From Alphaproteobacteria bacterium (lineage in GTDB: Bacteria; Pseudomonadota; Alphaproteobacteria; JAEULC01): DNA of 34,825 bases. A program made the translations under genes and the position numbers. The notes under the pieces were generated by a model. That model did no database searches. It saw only the letters and a program-made list of their open reading frames with translations, and was not told where the DNA came from. The stretch is taken from contig JADZDN010000345.1 of the NCBI GenBank assembly GCA_020851015.1, forward strand, positions 1 through 34,825. Reading direction: 5' to 3'. Shown piece by piece: positions 15,425 to 23,104 of this stretch; the stretch's first letter is position 1, and every line of letters begins with the position of its first letter.

Positions 15425-16646
15425 GCGGAACATGACCATGGATGCGGCAAAGATTCTGGAATTGCAGGAGTGGCTGATCGCCGGCGCGCTGGACGGCGCG
15501 GACGAGGCCGGGCTGCTGCAGGGGGTGTGCGACCGGCTGGTGGCGGCGGGCATGGAGCTGTGGCGGGGAACGGCGGCGATCGACTCGCTGCATCCCACGG
15601 TCGAGGGCCATTTCTACGAATGGCGCCGGTCGAAGGGAAAGGCGGGCGGCCAGGAATACGCCCGCAGCGAGGTGGCCGACGACAAGTGGCTGCTTTCGCC
15701 CTTCCATCACCTGCTGCAGAGCGGCCAGCGCCGCCTGCGCCGGCGGCGCGGCGACGACTATCGCCAGGGCGAGTTCCCGATCCTGGACGATCTGTTCGCC
15801 GAGGGGGTCACCGACTATCTCGCCTATGTCGTTCCGTTCACCGACGTGGCGCGGGCGGGCGACGCCGACGCGCTGTCGTCGTCGTGGTGCTCGGATCGAC
15901 CGGAGGGCTTCACCGACGAGCAGATGGCCGTGCTCGACCGCATCGTGCCGACCCTGGCGCTGGCCCTGCGCAACCGCTCGATCGCGCGCAGCGCCAACAA
16001 CCTGGTGCAGGTCTATCTGGGCCGCGATGCCGGCACGCGCGTGCTGCACGGCCAGATCGAGCGCGGCAAGACCGAGAGCATCCGCGCGGTCGTGTGGTAC
16101 AGCGACCTGGCCGGCTTCACCCGCATCGCCGACACGGCGCCCGAGGACCAGATCGTCCCGCTGCTGAACGACTACGCCGACTGCCAGGTCCGCGCGATCC
16201 ACCGGCAGCGCGGCCAGGTGCTGAAATTCGTCGGCGATGGATTGCTGGCGATCTTCCGGGGCGGGGACGATGCCGACGCCTGCCACCGCGCGCTCGACGC
16301 CGCCAGCGACGCGTTCAAGCGCCTGGAGGAGGTGAACCAGGCGCGCGCGGGCAAGACGCTGCCCACGACGCGGTTCTATCTCGGCCTGCACCTGGGAACC
16401 GTGCTCTACGGCAATATCGGCTCGCACGACCGGCTGGACTTCACCGTCGTCGGCCAGGCGGTCAACGAGGCAAGCCGCATCCAGGCGCTGTGCAAGTCGC
16501 TCGACCGCAACGTCATCCTGTCGGCCGCCTTCGCCAAGGCGGCGACGCGCAGCGACAACCGCCTGCTGTCGCTTGGCCGCTATGGGCTGCGCGGCGTGCG
16601 CCAGGCGCAGGAACTGTTCACGCTCGACGACTATGCCCCGCTCTAG
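15423..16646 (+). CDS. Class III adenylate cyclase with N-terminal sensory region
   Basis: The 407-residue protein has an N-terminal GAF-like region (about residues 10-185) and a class III cyclase domain (about 220-395). All catalytic positions are present: metal aspartates Asp228 (WYSDLAGFTRIAD) and Asp272 (KFVGDGLLAIF), the adenine-selecting pair Lys268 and Asp339 (RLDFTVVG), and Asn348/Arg352 (NEASR). It should therefore make cAMP as a homodimer in the cytoplasm. No membrane segment is seen. Two later Mets (15435, 15441) are alternative starts. The 3' end overlaps the mfnF-like gene by 14 bp, so the two are probably co-translated. No cAMP receptor gene is in the window. Confidence 0.9.
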   Translation: MRNMTMDAAKILELQEWLIAGALDGADEAGLLQGVCDRLVAAGMELWRGTAAIDSLHPTVEGHFYEWRRSKGKAGGQEYARSEVADDKWLLSPFHHLLQSGQRRLRRRRGDDYRQGEFPILDDLFAEGVTDYLAYVVPFTDVARAGDADALSSSWCSDRPEGFTDEQMAVLDRIVPTLALALRNRSIARSANNLVQVYLGRDAGTRVLHGQIERGKTESIRAVVWYSDLAGFTRIADTAPEDQIVPLLNDYADCQVRAIHRQRGQVLKFVGDGLLAIFRGGDDADACHRALDAASDAFKRLEEVNQARAGKTLPTTRFYLGLHLGTVLYGNIGSHDRLDFTVVGQAVNEASRIQALCKSLDRNVILSAAFAKAATRSDNRLLSLGRYGLRGVRQAQELFTLDDYAPL

Positions 16647-17769
16647 TCGGAAGGATGTCGTCGGCTGGGACCTGGGCGGCGCGCATCTGAAGGCGGCGCG
16701 GGTTGCCGCCGACGGCCGGCCGCTGAAGGTGCTGCAACTGCCCTGCCGCCTGTGGCTGGGCCTGGGCGAACTCGACCAGGCGCTCGATCGGGCAATGGCG
16801 GCGCTGGGACCCTGCCCGCGCCACGCCGTCACCATGACCGGCGAGCTGGCCGACCTGTTCCGCGATCGCCGGGCGGGCGTCGCGGGCTTGCTCGACGCGA
16901 TGACCAGGCGCCTGCGCGGCGCGGCGCTGCTGGTCTATGCCGGCAAGTCCGGATTCCTGACGCCGCGCGCGGCGCGTCGGCGCGTGGACGACGTGGCGTC
17001 CGCCAATTTCCTCGCCAGCGCCGAGGCGCTGGCCGGACGCTTGCCCGAAGCGCTGTTCGTCGACCTGGGCAGCACGACGGCCGACCTGATCCCGATCAAG
17101 GGCGGCAAGCCGCGCCCGCGCGGCCTGACCGATTTCGCGCGGCTGGCCACGGCCGAGCTGGTCTATACCGGCGTCACGCGCACGCCCGTCATGGCGGTCG
17201 CGCAGCACGCCGCCGTGCTGGGGCGGCGGCGAGGGCTGATGGCGGAGCATTTCGCCACCATGGCCGACGTGCATCGCCTGGCCGGCGGCCTGCCGCGCGG
17301 CGCCGACCAGTTGCCCAGCGCCGACAACCGTCCGAAATCGCCGTCGGACAGCGCGCGCCGGCTGGCGCGGATGGTCGGCGCCGACGCCGACGCGCATCCC
17401 CGCGCCATCTGGACCGCGCTGGCGCGCCATCTCGCCGGCGCGCAGTTGGCGCAATTGCAGGACGCGGCCGAGCGCGTGCTGTCGCGCAAGGCGGTCGCCA
17501 GGGATGCGCCGGTGATCGGCGCGGGGGTCGGGCGCTTCGTCCTCCGGCGCCTGGCCCGCGCGCTCGATCGGCCCTATGTCGATGCCGGCGCGGTCCTCGC
17601 GAAAGGCGCGGCCGCATCGGTGCGCGAAGGATCCGCGCGCTGCCTGCCGGCCGTGGCCGTCGCGATGCTGGCCGCGGAGCGCAACGCCTTTCGCACCGCG
17701 TCGAGCCGCGCCGGATCGAGCGCGCCGCCGCGCCCCTTGCGGCACAAGGCGCCGCGAAAGCCGAGATAG
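16633..17769 (+). CDS. mfnF: H4MPT-linked C1-pathway protein of the hydantoinase/oxoprolinase-like family (MfnF-like)
   Basis: Starting at MPRSSRKDVVGWD, 14 bp before the cyclase stop, the product has 378 residues. It has an actin/Hsp70-like ATPase layout: phosphate-1 loop VVGWDLGGAHLKAAR, phosphate-2 loop LFVDLGSTTADLIPI and an adenosine-type segment VIGAGVGRFVLRRLA. This matches the 'H4MPT-linked C1 transfer pathway protein' family. The M. jannaschii member I associate with it, MfnF, condenses the furan diphosphate with gamma-glutamyltyramine to form the methanofuran core. A role in bacterial methylofuran synthesis is inferred, supported by mfnB lying tail to tail. The conserved part ends near residue 353; the last 25 basic residues overlap mfnB. 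Confidence 0.8.
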   Translation: MPRSSRKDVVGWDLGGAHLKAARVAADGRPLKVLQLPCRLWLGLGELDQALDRAMAALGPCPRHAVTMTGELADLFRDRRAGVAGLLDAMTRRLRGAALLVYAGKSGFLTPRAARRRVDDVASANFLASAEALAGRLPEALFVDLGSTTADLIPIKGGKPRPRGLTDFARLATAELVYTGVTRTPVMAVAQHAAVLGRRRGLMAEHFATMADVHRLAGGLPRGADQLPSADNRPKSPSDSARRLARMVGADADAHPRAIWTALARHLAGAQLAQLQDAAERVLSRKAVARDAPVIGAGVGRFVLRRLARALDRPYVDAGAVLAKGAAASVREGSARCLPAVAVAMLAAERNAFRTASSRAGSSAPPRPLRHKAPRKPR

Positions 17770-18374
17770 TCCGGCCGCAACGCCGCCAGCGGCGCGATGT
17801 CGTCGATGCGAAGCGATCCGGCAAGACCGCAGAGCAGGGTTTCCCGCTTCGCCGCCGCCACGAACCGGGCCAGCGCCACGTCGTCGAGATGATCGCGCAG
17901 CGTGCCCGATTGCTTGTCCGCCGTGTCGAGCATCGCGCCCAGGAACCCCGCCGCGCGCAGCGCCGGCAGCAGCGCCATGTCAGGCGCGCGGTCGGCGAAC
18001 ATCACCGCCACCAGGCGGACGCCGCCGGCGGCAACCGGCCGCAGCGCATCGAGCGCGCGGGACTTATCGCCGTCGAACAGGCCGAGCTTGACGATGTCGA
18101 CGCCGGTCGCCGCCATCGCCCGCGCGGCGGGGACGACCGCTTCGGGCGTGAAGGGACGATCGCCGATCGTGGCACTGACCAGCGGGCGCGTCGCGCCTTG
18201 CTGCAGGCAGAAGGCCGTCACGGCGCGCGCCACCTCCGGCGCCACCGCGCCGAGCGCGCCGGCCGTGGGCTCCTTCAGGTCGATCACGTCGACGCCGGCC
18301 GCCAGCGCGAGGCGCGCCTCGGCGACCGACCGCATGGAGGCCAGCAGGCCGGTCGGACCGCCGGCACGGAACAT
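17574..18374 (-). CDS. mfnB: (5-formylfuran-3-yl)methyl phosphate synthase
   Basis: The 266-residue protein matches MfnB (formerly DUF556). It is a class I aldolase-like TIM barrel that makes the furan ring of methanofuran/methylofuran from two molecules of glyceraldehyde 3-phosphate. Lys34 in VIDLKEPTAGALGA aligns with M. jannaschii Lys27. Lys96 (VDIVKLGLFDG) and Lys154 (LDTADKQSGTL) match the other active-site lysines. The core ends near residue 234. A tail of about 32 residues (from ASIATATAG) runs antisense through the mfnF-like gene, giving a 196-bp overlap. The ATG is 5 bp after the dadA stop, so mfnB is the last gene of the oxidoreductase operon. Confidence 0.93.
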   Translation of the reverse strand: MFRAGGPTGLLASMRSVAEARLALAAGVDVIDLKEPTAGALGAVAPEVARAVTAFCLQQGATRPLVSATIGDRPFTPEAVVPAARAMAATGVDIVKLGLFDGDKSRALDALRPVAAGGVRLVAVMFADRAPDMALLPALRAAGFLGAMLDTADKQSGTLRDHLDDVALARFVAAAKRETLLCGLAGSLRIDDIAPLAALRPDYLGFRGALCRKGRGGALDPARLDAVRKALRSAASIATATAGRQRADPSRTDAAAPFARTAPAST

Positions 18375-18379
18375 TCTAG

Positions 18380-19642
18380 CTAGAACCGCGTGGGCGCGAA
18401 GGGGGCGAGCGGCACCGATGTCGGGCGGCCGGCGACCAGGTCGGCGACGCAGCTTGCGGTGATCGCGGCCAAGGTCAATCCGAGATGGCCGTGGCCGAAG
18501 GCGAGCGTCACGCGGTCGCTCGCGGGCGCGGGACCGATGACCGGCTTGGAATCCGGCAGCGACGGTCGGAAGCCCATCCATTCGCGCTCGGGCGCGTTGC
18601 CGAGACCCGGCAGCGCGTCGCGGGCGAACGCCGCCATGCGCCGGATACGGCGGTAGTCCGGCGGCGCGTCGATGCCGGCGAACTCCACGCCGCTGGTCAC
18701 GCGGATGCCGTCCTCCATCGGCGCCAGCACAAAGCCGTGATCGGCGAAATGGGTCGGCCGGCCAACGGCGCGGGCCTGGTCGGCCTTCAGGTAGAGATGA
18801 TAGCCGCGCTCCGTATCCAGCGGCACGCGCGCGCCCACCATCGCGGCGAACGGCTTCGAAAACGCACCCGCCGCGATCACCGCGCGGTCGTAGCGCACGC
18901 TGCCTTGGTCGGTCGTCACGGTCGGCGCGCCGTCCGCGCCGATCGCGACCTTGCGGATGGTCGCCTGCACGAACTTCCCGCCGCCCTGGCGGATCGCGGC
19001 GGCATAGGCCTGCGACAGCTTCAGGGGCGTGCTGGCGAAGCCCGAATCGGGCGAGAACACCGCATGGGTGTAGCGACGGTTGATGCCGGGCTCGAGCTGC
19101 CGCAGCTCGTCGGCGTTCAGCACGTCGATCTTGATGCCGTTCCTGCGCATCAGCGCCACGTCGCCCTCGGTGCCCGCCGCCTTGTCGGCGGGATAGACCT
19201 TGAGCCAGCCCACGCGCTTGACGACGCCTTCGATGCCGTGCCGGCGCATCAGCTTGTCGTGGGCGTCCAAAGCCTGGGTCACCAGCGGTTTCAGGTCGCG
19301 CGCGATCTGCTCGACCCGCGCGGGCGTGCTGGCGGCGAGGAACCGCAGCAGCCAAGGCAGCGCGCGCGGCAGGTAGGACCAGCGCATGCGCAGCACGGAA
19401 TCGGGATCCAGCAGCATCTTGGGCGCGTCGCGCCAGATGCCGGGATAGGCGACCGGCGCGACGCCGCTGACGGAGATCACCCCGGCATTGCCGAAGGAGG
19501 TGCCGGTGCCCGGCTCCAGCCGGTCGATCAGCGTGACGCGGTGTCCGTCCTGCTGCAGCGTCAGTGCGGTCGCGAGGCCGACGATGCCCGCACCGATGAT
19601 GGCGATGTCCTGGGGCGTAGCGGGGGCGGCTGCTTGGGTCAT
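18380..19642 (-). CDS. dadA: D-amino-acid dehydrogenase-like FAD oxidoreductase (DadA family)
   Basis: The 420-residue protein belongs to the DadA group of the DAO superfamily. It has an FAD dinucleotide-binding motif near the N-terminus (IAIIGAGIVGLATAL, about residues 13-27), GTSFGNAGVIS that follows it in DadA, a central WLKVYPADK region, and the C-terminal flavin-binding GHGHLGLTLA. DadA oxidises D-amino acids to 2-oxo acids and ammonia, passing electrons to the quinone pool at the inner membrane. Substrate range cannot be read here; N-methyl amino acids are also used by relatives. It overlaps the preceding oxidoreductase by 4 bp (ATGA) and is followed 5 bp later by mfnB. Confidence 0.85.
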   Translation of the reverse strand: MTQAAAPATPQDIAIIGAGIVGLATALTLQQDGHRVTLIDRLEPGTGTSFGNAGVISVSGVAPVAYPGIWRDAPKMLLDPDSVLRMRWSYLPRALPWLLRFLAASTPARVEQIARDLKPLVTQALDAHDKLMRRHGIEGVVKRVGWLKVYPADKAAGTEGDVALMRRNGIKIDVLNADELRQLEPGINRRYTHAVFSPDSGFASTPLKLSQAYAAAIRQGGGKFVQATIRKVAIGADGAPTVTTDQGSVRYDRAVIAAGAFSKPFAAMVGARVPLDTERGYHLYLKADQARAVGRPTHFADHGFVLAPMEDGIRVTSGVEFAGIDAPPDYRRIRRMAAFARDALPGLGNAPEREWMGFRPSLPDSKPVIGPAPASDRVTLAFGHGHLGLTLAAITASCVADLVAGRPTSVPLAPFAPTRF

Positions 19643-20760
19643 GAGAACCTGTCGATGGAGAAATGGCCGATCGGCGTGTCGGTCCGGCCGTCCAGCGCAA
19701 GCTCGGCAATGATCGCGCCGCAACCCGGGCCAAGCTGGAAGCCGTGCCCGGAATAGCCGAAGGAATGGATCAGTCCGGGCGTGGTGCGGCTGGGCCCGAT
19801 CACCGGCACCTCGTCGGGCATGTAGCCCTCGATGCCGCCCCAGGTGCGGATGACGCGCGCGTGCCTCAGCGCCGGCACGCTCGCCGCGATCACGCGGCCG
19901 GCGCGCGCGGAGACTTCCATCACCGCGCGGGTGCGCCGCTGGACGCGGTCGGGCGTGCCGCGGCCGGCGCCGCCGAACACCACGTTGCCGCGCTCGACCT
20001 GGCGCATGTAGACGCCGTCGCCCTCGCCCATCAGCGCCGCGTTGGCGTTGAGGAAGAAGGGCAACGGCTCGGTCACGTTCATGTTGGGCGAGCGCGGCTC
20101 CTCGTCGACGGTCTCGCCGAACCACGCGGCGACGTCGCAGGCCCAGGCGCCGGCGGTGTTGACGAGGATGCGCGAACGGATCTTGAGGCCGTCGTCCGCC
20201 TCGACGACAAACCCGGCGCCGTCGCGCGCCGCGCCGACGGCCTTGGTGTTCTCGCGGATATCGGCGCCGGCCTTGCGCGCCGCCCGCGCGAACAGCGGCG
20301 AGACGATGCGCGGATTGGCGTGGCCGTCCTCGGCCAGCAGCGAGCCGCCGATCACCCGCTCGCCAAGCCACGGATAGCGGTCGCGGATCGCGTTGCGGCC
20401 GAGTAGTTCGCTGTTGAGCCCGAATTCGCGCGCGCCCTTGGCCCAGTCCTCGAGCACCGCCATCTCGGCGTCCGAGCAGGCCAGGCGCAGATGGCCGGAC
20501 TGCACGAACTCGCCGTCGTGGTCGATCAGCTCCTTCATCCGGCCCCACAGCGCGCGCGAGCGCCGGGCCAGCGGCAATTCGTCGAGATGGCGTCCCTGCT
20601 GGCGCACGCCGCCGAAATTGACCCCGCTGGCCTGCGCGCCGCACCGGCCGGATTCCAGCAGCACGACCGAGGCGCCGCGCCGGCGCAGATGCAGCGCGGT
20701 CGAGCAGCCATGAATGCCGCCGCCGATGATCGCCACGTCGGCGGTCAACGTCTCGCTCAT
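19639..20760 (-). CDS. FAD-dependent amine oxidoreductase, sarcosine oxidase beta-like
   Basis: From MSETLTADV the product has 373 residues. It is a second DAO-superfamily flavoprotein: ADVAIIGGGIHGCSTALHL binds FAD, GAQASGVNFGGVRQQGR follows, and the C-terminus has TWGGIEGYMPDEVPVIG and GYSGHGFQLGPGCG. The closest pattern is the single-domain beta-subunit-like oxidases acting on sarcosine, glycine or opine-like substrates. Sarcosine oxidation would release formaldehyde or methylene units, which would fit the C1 genes around it, but the substrate is not determined by these motifs. It is the first gene of the operon with dadA and mfnB. An in-frame upstream Met at 20862 is less likely. Confidence 0.8.
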   Translation of the reverse strand: MSETLTADVAIIGGGIHGCSTALHLRRRGASVVLLESGRCGAQASGVNFGGVRQQGRHLDELPLARRSRALWGRMKELIDHDGEFVQSGHLRLACSDAEMAVLEDWAKGAREFGLNSELLGRNAIRDRYPWLGERVIGGSLLAEDGHANPRIVSPLFARAARKAGADIRENTKAVGAARDGAGFVVEADDGLKIRSRILVNTAGAWACDVAAWFGETVDEEPRSPNMNVTEPLPFFLNANAALMGEGDGVYMRQVERGNVVFGGAGRGTPDRVQRRTRAVMEVSARAGRVIAASVPALRHARVIRTWGGIEGYMPDEVPVIGPSRTTPGLIHSFGYSGHGFQLGPGCGAIIAELALDGRTDTPIGHFSIDRFS

Positions 20761-20831
20761 CCCTCCACCATGCCATTCCCGCGGCGCGCGGTAAACCCGA
20801 TCATCGGACAGGTGTGGCATGCGCCCGCCAT

Positions 20832-20840
20832 TGCTATAGT
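20832..20840 (+). promoter_or_regulatory. Extended -10 promoter candidate for the fadJ-like gene
   Basis: TGCTATAGT (20832-20840) is an extended -10 element, one base from consensus, 24 bp before the ATG. A GGAGG ribosome site lies in between. No convincing -35 is present, as is common for extended -10 promoters. It lies in the 104-bp gap between this gene and the divergent oxidoreductase operon. Confidence 0.4.
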
Positions 20841-20864
20841 CCGCGCCCCTGACGGAGGACACGA

Positions 20865-22979
20865 ATGCCAGAGCCGGTAACGCGCACGCAGAAGGGCCGC
20901 ATCGCCGTATTGACCATCGATAACCCGCCGGTCAACGGCCTGGGTGCCGAGGTGCGCAAGGGGCTGGACCGCGAGGTGCGCGCCGCGCTGGCGGACGCGA
21001 ACACGTCCGCCATCGTCATCGCCGGCAGCGGCAAGATGCTGTCGGCCGGCGCCGACATCCGCGAGTTCGGCAAGCCGCAGCAGGAGCCGATCCTGCCCAA
21101 GGTGCTGACGGTGATCGAGGACGCGGGCAAGCCGGTGGTTGCCGCGATCCACGGCCATGCGCTGGGCGGCGGGCTGGAGCTGACGCTCGCCTGCCACTAT
21201 CGCGTCGCCGCCGCCGGCACGCGCGTCGCCCTGCCGGAGGTGACGCTCGGCATCGTGCCCGGCGCGGGCGGGACGCAGCGCCTGCCGCGGCTGGCCGGCG
21301 TCAAGACGGCGCTCGGGCTGATGACCACCGGCGAGATGGTGCCGGTGAAGCGCGCCCAGGCGCTCGGCATCGTCGACGAGGTGGTCGATGGCGACGTGGT
21401 CGCGGCGGCGGTGAAATTCGCCGACGGCCTGCTGGCGACGGGCGCGAAGCCGCGGCGCACGCGCGATCGCGACGACAAGCTGGCCGAGGCGCGCGCGACG
21501 CCCAACTTGGTCGCCGAGTTCCGCCAGGGGCTGAAGCGCAGCGCGCGCGGCCAGGAATCGCCCTTCGCCGTGGTCGACTGCGTCGAAGCCGCGCTGGCGA
21601 AGCCGTTCGACGAGGCCATGGCGTTCGAGCGCGCGACCTTCCAGCGCCTGGTCGGATCGGACCAGGCGGCCGCCTTGCGCCACGCCTTCTTCGCCGAGCG
21701 CGAGGCGACGAAGATCAAGGACGTGCCCGAGGACACGCCGGCCGCGCCGATCAAGCGCGGCGCGGTGCTGGGCCTGGGCACGATGGGCGCGGGCATCGCG
21801 GTCTGCTTCGCCAATGCCGGCATTCCGGTGCGCGTGCTGGAATCCTCGCAGGACCTGCTCGACAAGGGGCTGGCGCGCATCCGCGGAACCTACGCCGGCA
21901 TGGTCGAGCGCAAGCGCCTGGACCAGGCCGAGATGGACAGGCGCATGGGCTTGATCGCCGGCACCACGCAGATGGCCGACCTGCGGGACTGCGACGCGGT
22001 GGTCGAGGCGGTGTTCGAGGACATGGCGCTGAAGAAGGAGATCTTCGCCAAGCTCGATGCCGCCTGCCCTGGAGCCGCGATCCTTGCCACCAACACCTCG
22101 AGCCTCGACGTCGACGAAATCGCATCGGCGACGAAGCGGCCGGAGCGCGTGATCGGCATGCATTTCTTCAGCCCGGCGAACGTGATGCGCCTGGTCGAGA
22201 CGGTGCGCGGCAAGGCCACGTCGCGCGCGACCATCGCCGCGACGATGGCGCTCAACAAGAAGCTGGGCAAGGTGGCCGCGCTGGTGGGGGTGTGCGACAG
22301 CTTCGTCGGCAACCGCATGTACTATGCCTATCAGCGCCAGGCGAATTTCTCGCTGGAGGAAGGCGCGCTGCCGCAGCAGGTCGACAAGGCGATGCAGGAC
22401 TTCGGCTTCCCGATGGGCCCCTTCGCCACCGGCGACCTGGCCGGCGTCGATGTCGGCTGGCGCATCCGCAAGCAGCGCGCGGCCAGCCGCGCGGCGCAGG
22501 GTCTGCCGCCGGATCCGCGCCGCTACTCGCCGCTCGCCGACCGCATCGCCGAGATGGGGCGCCATGGCCAGAAGACGAGCGCCGGCTGGTACCGCTACGA
22601 GAAGGGCGGACGCGCCCCGATCCCCGACCCCGAGATCGAGAAGCTGATCCTCGCCGTCTCGGCCGAGAAGGGCATCGCCCGGCGCAGCTTCACCGACCAG
22701 GAGATCGTCGAGCGCTGCATGTTCCCGCTGGTCAACGAAGGCGCCAAGATCCTGGAGGAGGGAATCGCCCAGCGCGCCTCGGACATCGACGTGGTCTGGC
22801 TGTTCGGCTACGGCTTCCCCCGCTGGCGCGGCGGGCCGATGTTCTGGGCCGACCGCATCGGGCTCGACAAGGTGCATGCGGCGATGGCGAAGCTCTGCGA
22901 GAACGACCGCGACTGGTGCGAGCCGGCGCCGCTCCTGGCGAAACTCGCGCGCGAGGGCAAGAAGTTCGCCGAGGTGTAG
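20865..22979 (+). CDS. fadJ: Enoyl-CoA hydratase / 3-hydroxyacyl-CoA dehydrogenase fusion (FadJ/MFE-1 like)
   Basis: The 704-residue protein joins two beta-oxidation activities. The N-terminal crotonase domain (about 1-200) has the oxyanion-hole segments [11 protein letters not shown] and [14 protein letters not shown], and the catalytic glutamates in GGGLE and [14 protein letters not shown]. The dehydrogenase part has an NAD-binding [17 protein letters not shown] (about 305-322) and [13 protein letters not shown] with the catalytic His. Then come two helical C-terminal domains, including [16 protein letters not shown]. It hydrates trans-2-enoyl-CoA and oxidises the 3-hydroxy product in the cytoplasm. 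The usual FadI thiolase partner is not adjacent. The gene appears monocistronic with its own promoter. Confidence 0.93.
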   Translation: MPEPVTRTQKGRIAVLTIDNPPVNGLGAEVRKGLDREVRAALADANTSAIVIAGSGKMLSAGADIREFGKPQQEPILPKVLTVIEDAGKPVVAAIHGHALGGGLELTLACHYRVAAAGTRVALPEVTLGIVPGAGGTQRLPRLAGVKTALGLMTTGEMVPVKRAQALGIVDEVVDGDVVAAAVKFADGLLATGAKPRRTRDRDDKLAEARATPNLVAEFRQGLKRSARGQESPFAVVDCVEAALAKPFDEAMAFERATFQRLVGSDQAAALRHAFFAEREATKIKDVPEDTPAAPIKRGAVLGLGTMGAGIAVCFANAGIPVRVLESSQDLLDKGLARIRGTYAGMVERKRLDQAEMDRRMGLIAGTTQMADLRDCDAVVEAVFEDMALKKEIFAKLDAACPGAAILATNTSSLDVDEIASATKRPERVIGMHFFSPANVMRLVETVRGKATSRATIAATMALNKKLGKVAALVGVCDSFVGNRMYYAYQRQANFSLEEGALPQQVDKAMQDFGFPMGPFATGDLAGVDVGWRIRKQRAASRAAQGLPPDPRRYSPLADRIAEMGRHGQKTSAGWYRYEKGGRAPIPDPEIEKLILAVSAEKGIARRSFTDQEIVERCMFPLVNEGAKILEEGIAQRASDIDVVWLFGYGFPRWRGGPMFWADRIGLDKVHAAMAKLCENDRDWCEPAPLLAKLAREGKKFAEV

Positions 22980-23041
22980 ACGCCGCCTTTCCAGGGGTGC
23001 CGATCGCCTCCAAGAAATGATTCGCCCCGTCGCGCCTTCCC

Positions 23042-23070
23042 TTGTGAGGGCGCGCGGCGCGCATTAGAAT
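23042..23070 (+). promoter_or_regulatory. Candidate sigma70-type promoter for divL
   Basis: TTGTGA (23042-23047) and TAGAAT (23065-23070) have a 17-bp spacer and lie 35 bp before the divL ATG. A GGGGGG tract that could serve as a ribosome site is found between them. Confidence 0.45.
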
Positions 23071-23104
23071 CGCGCGAAAATCGGGGGGAACGAGCGCTGG
23101 CCGC

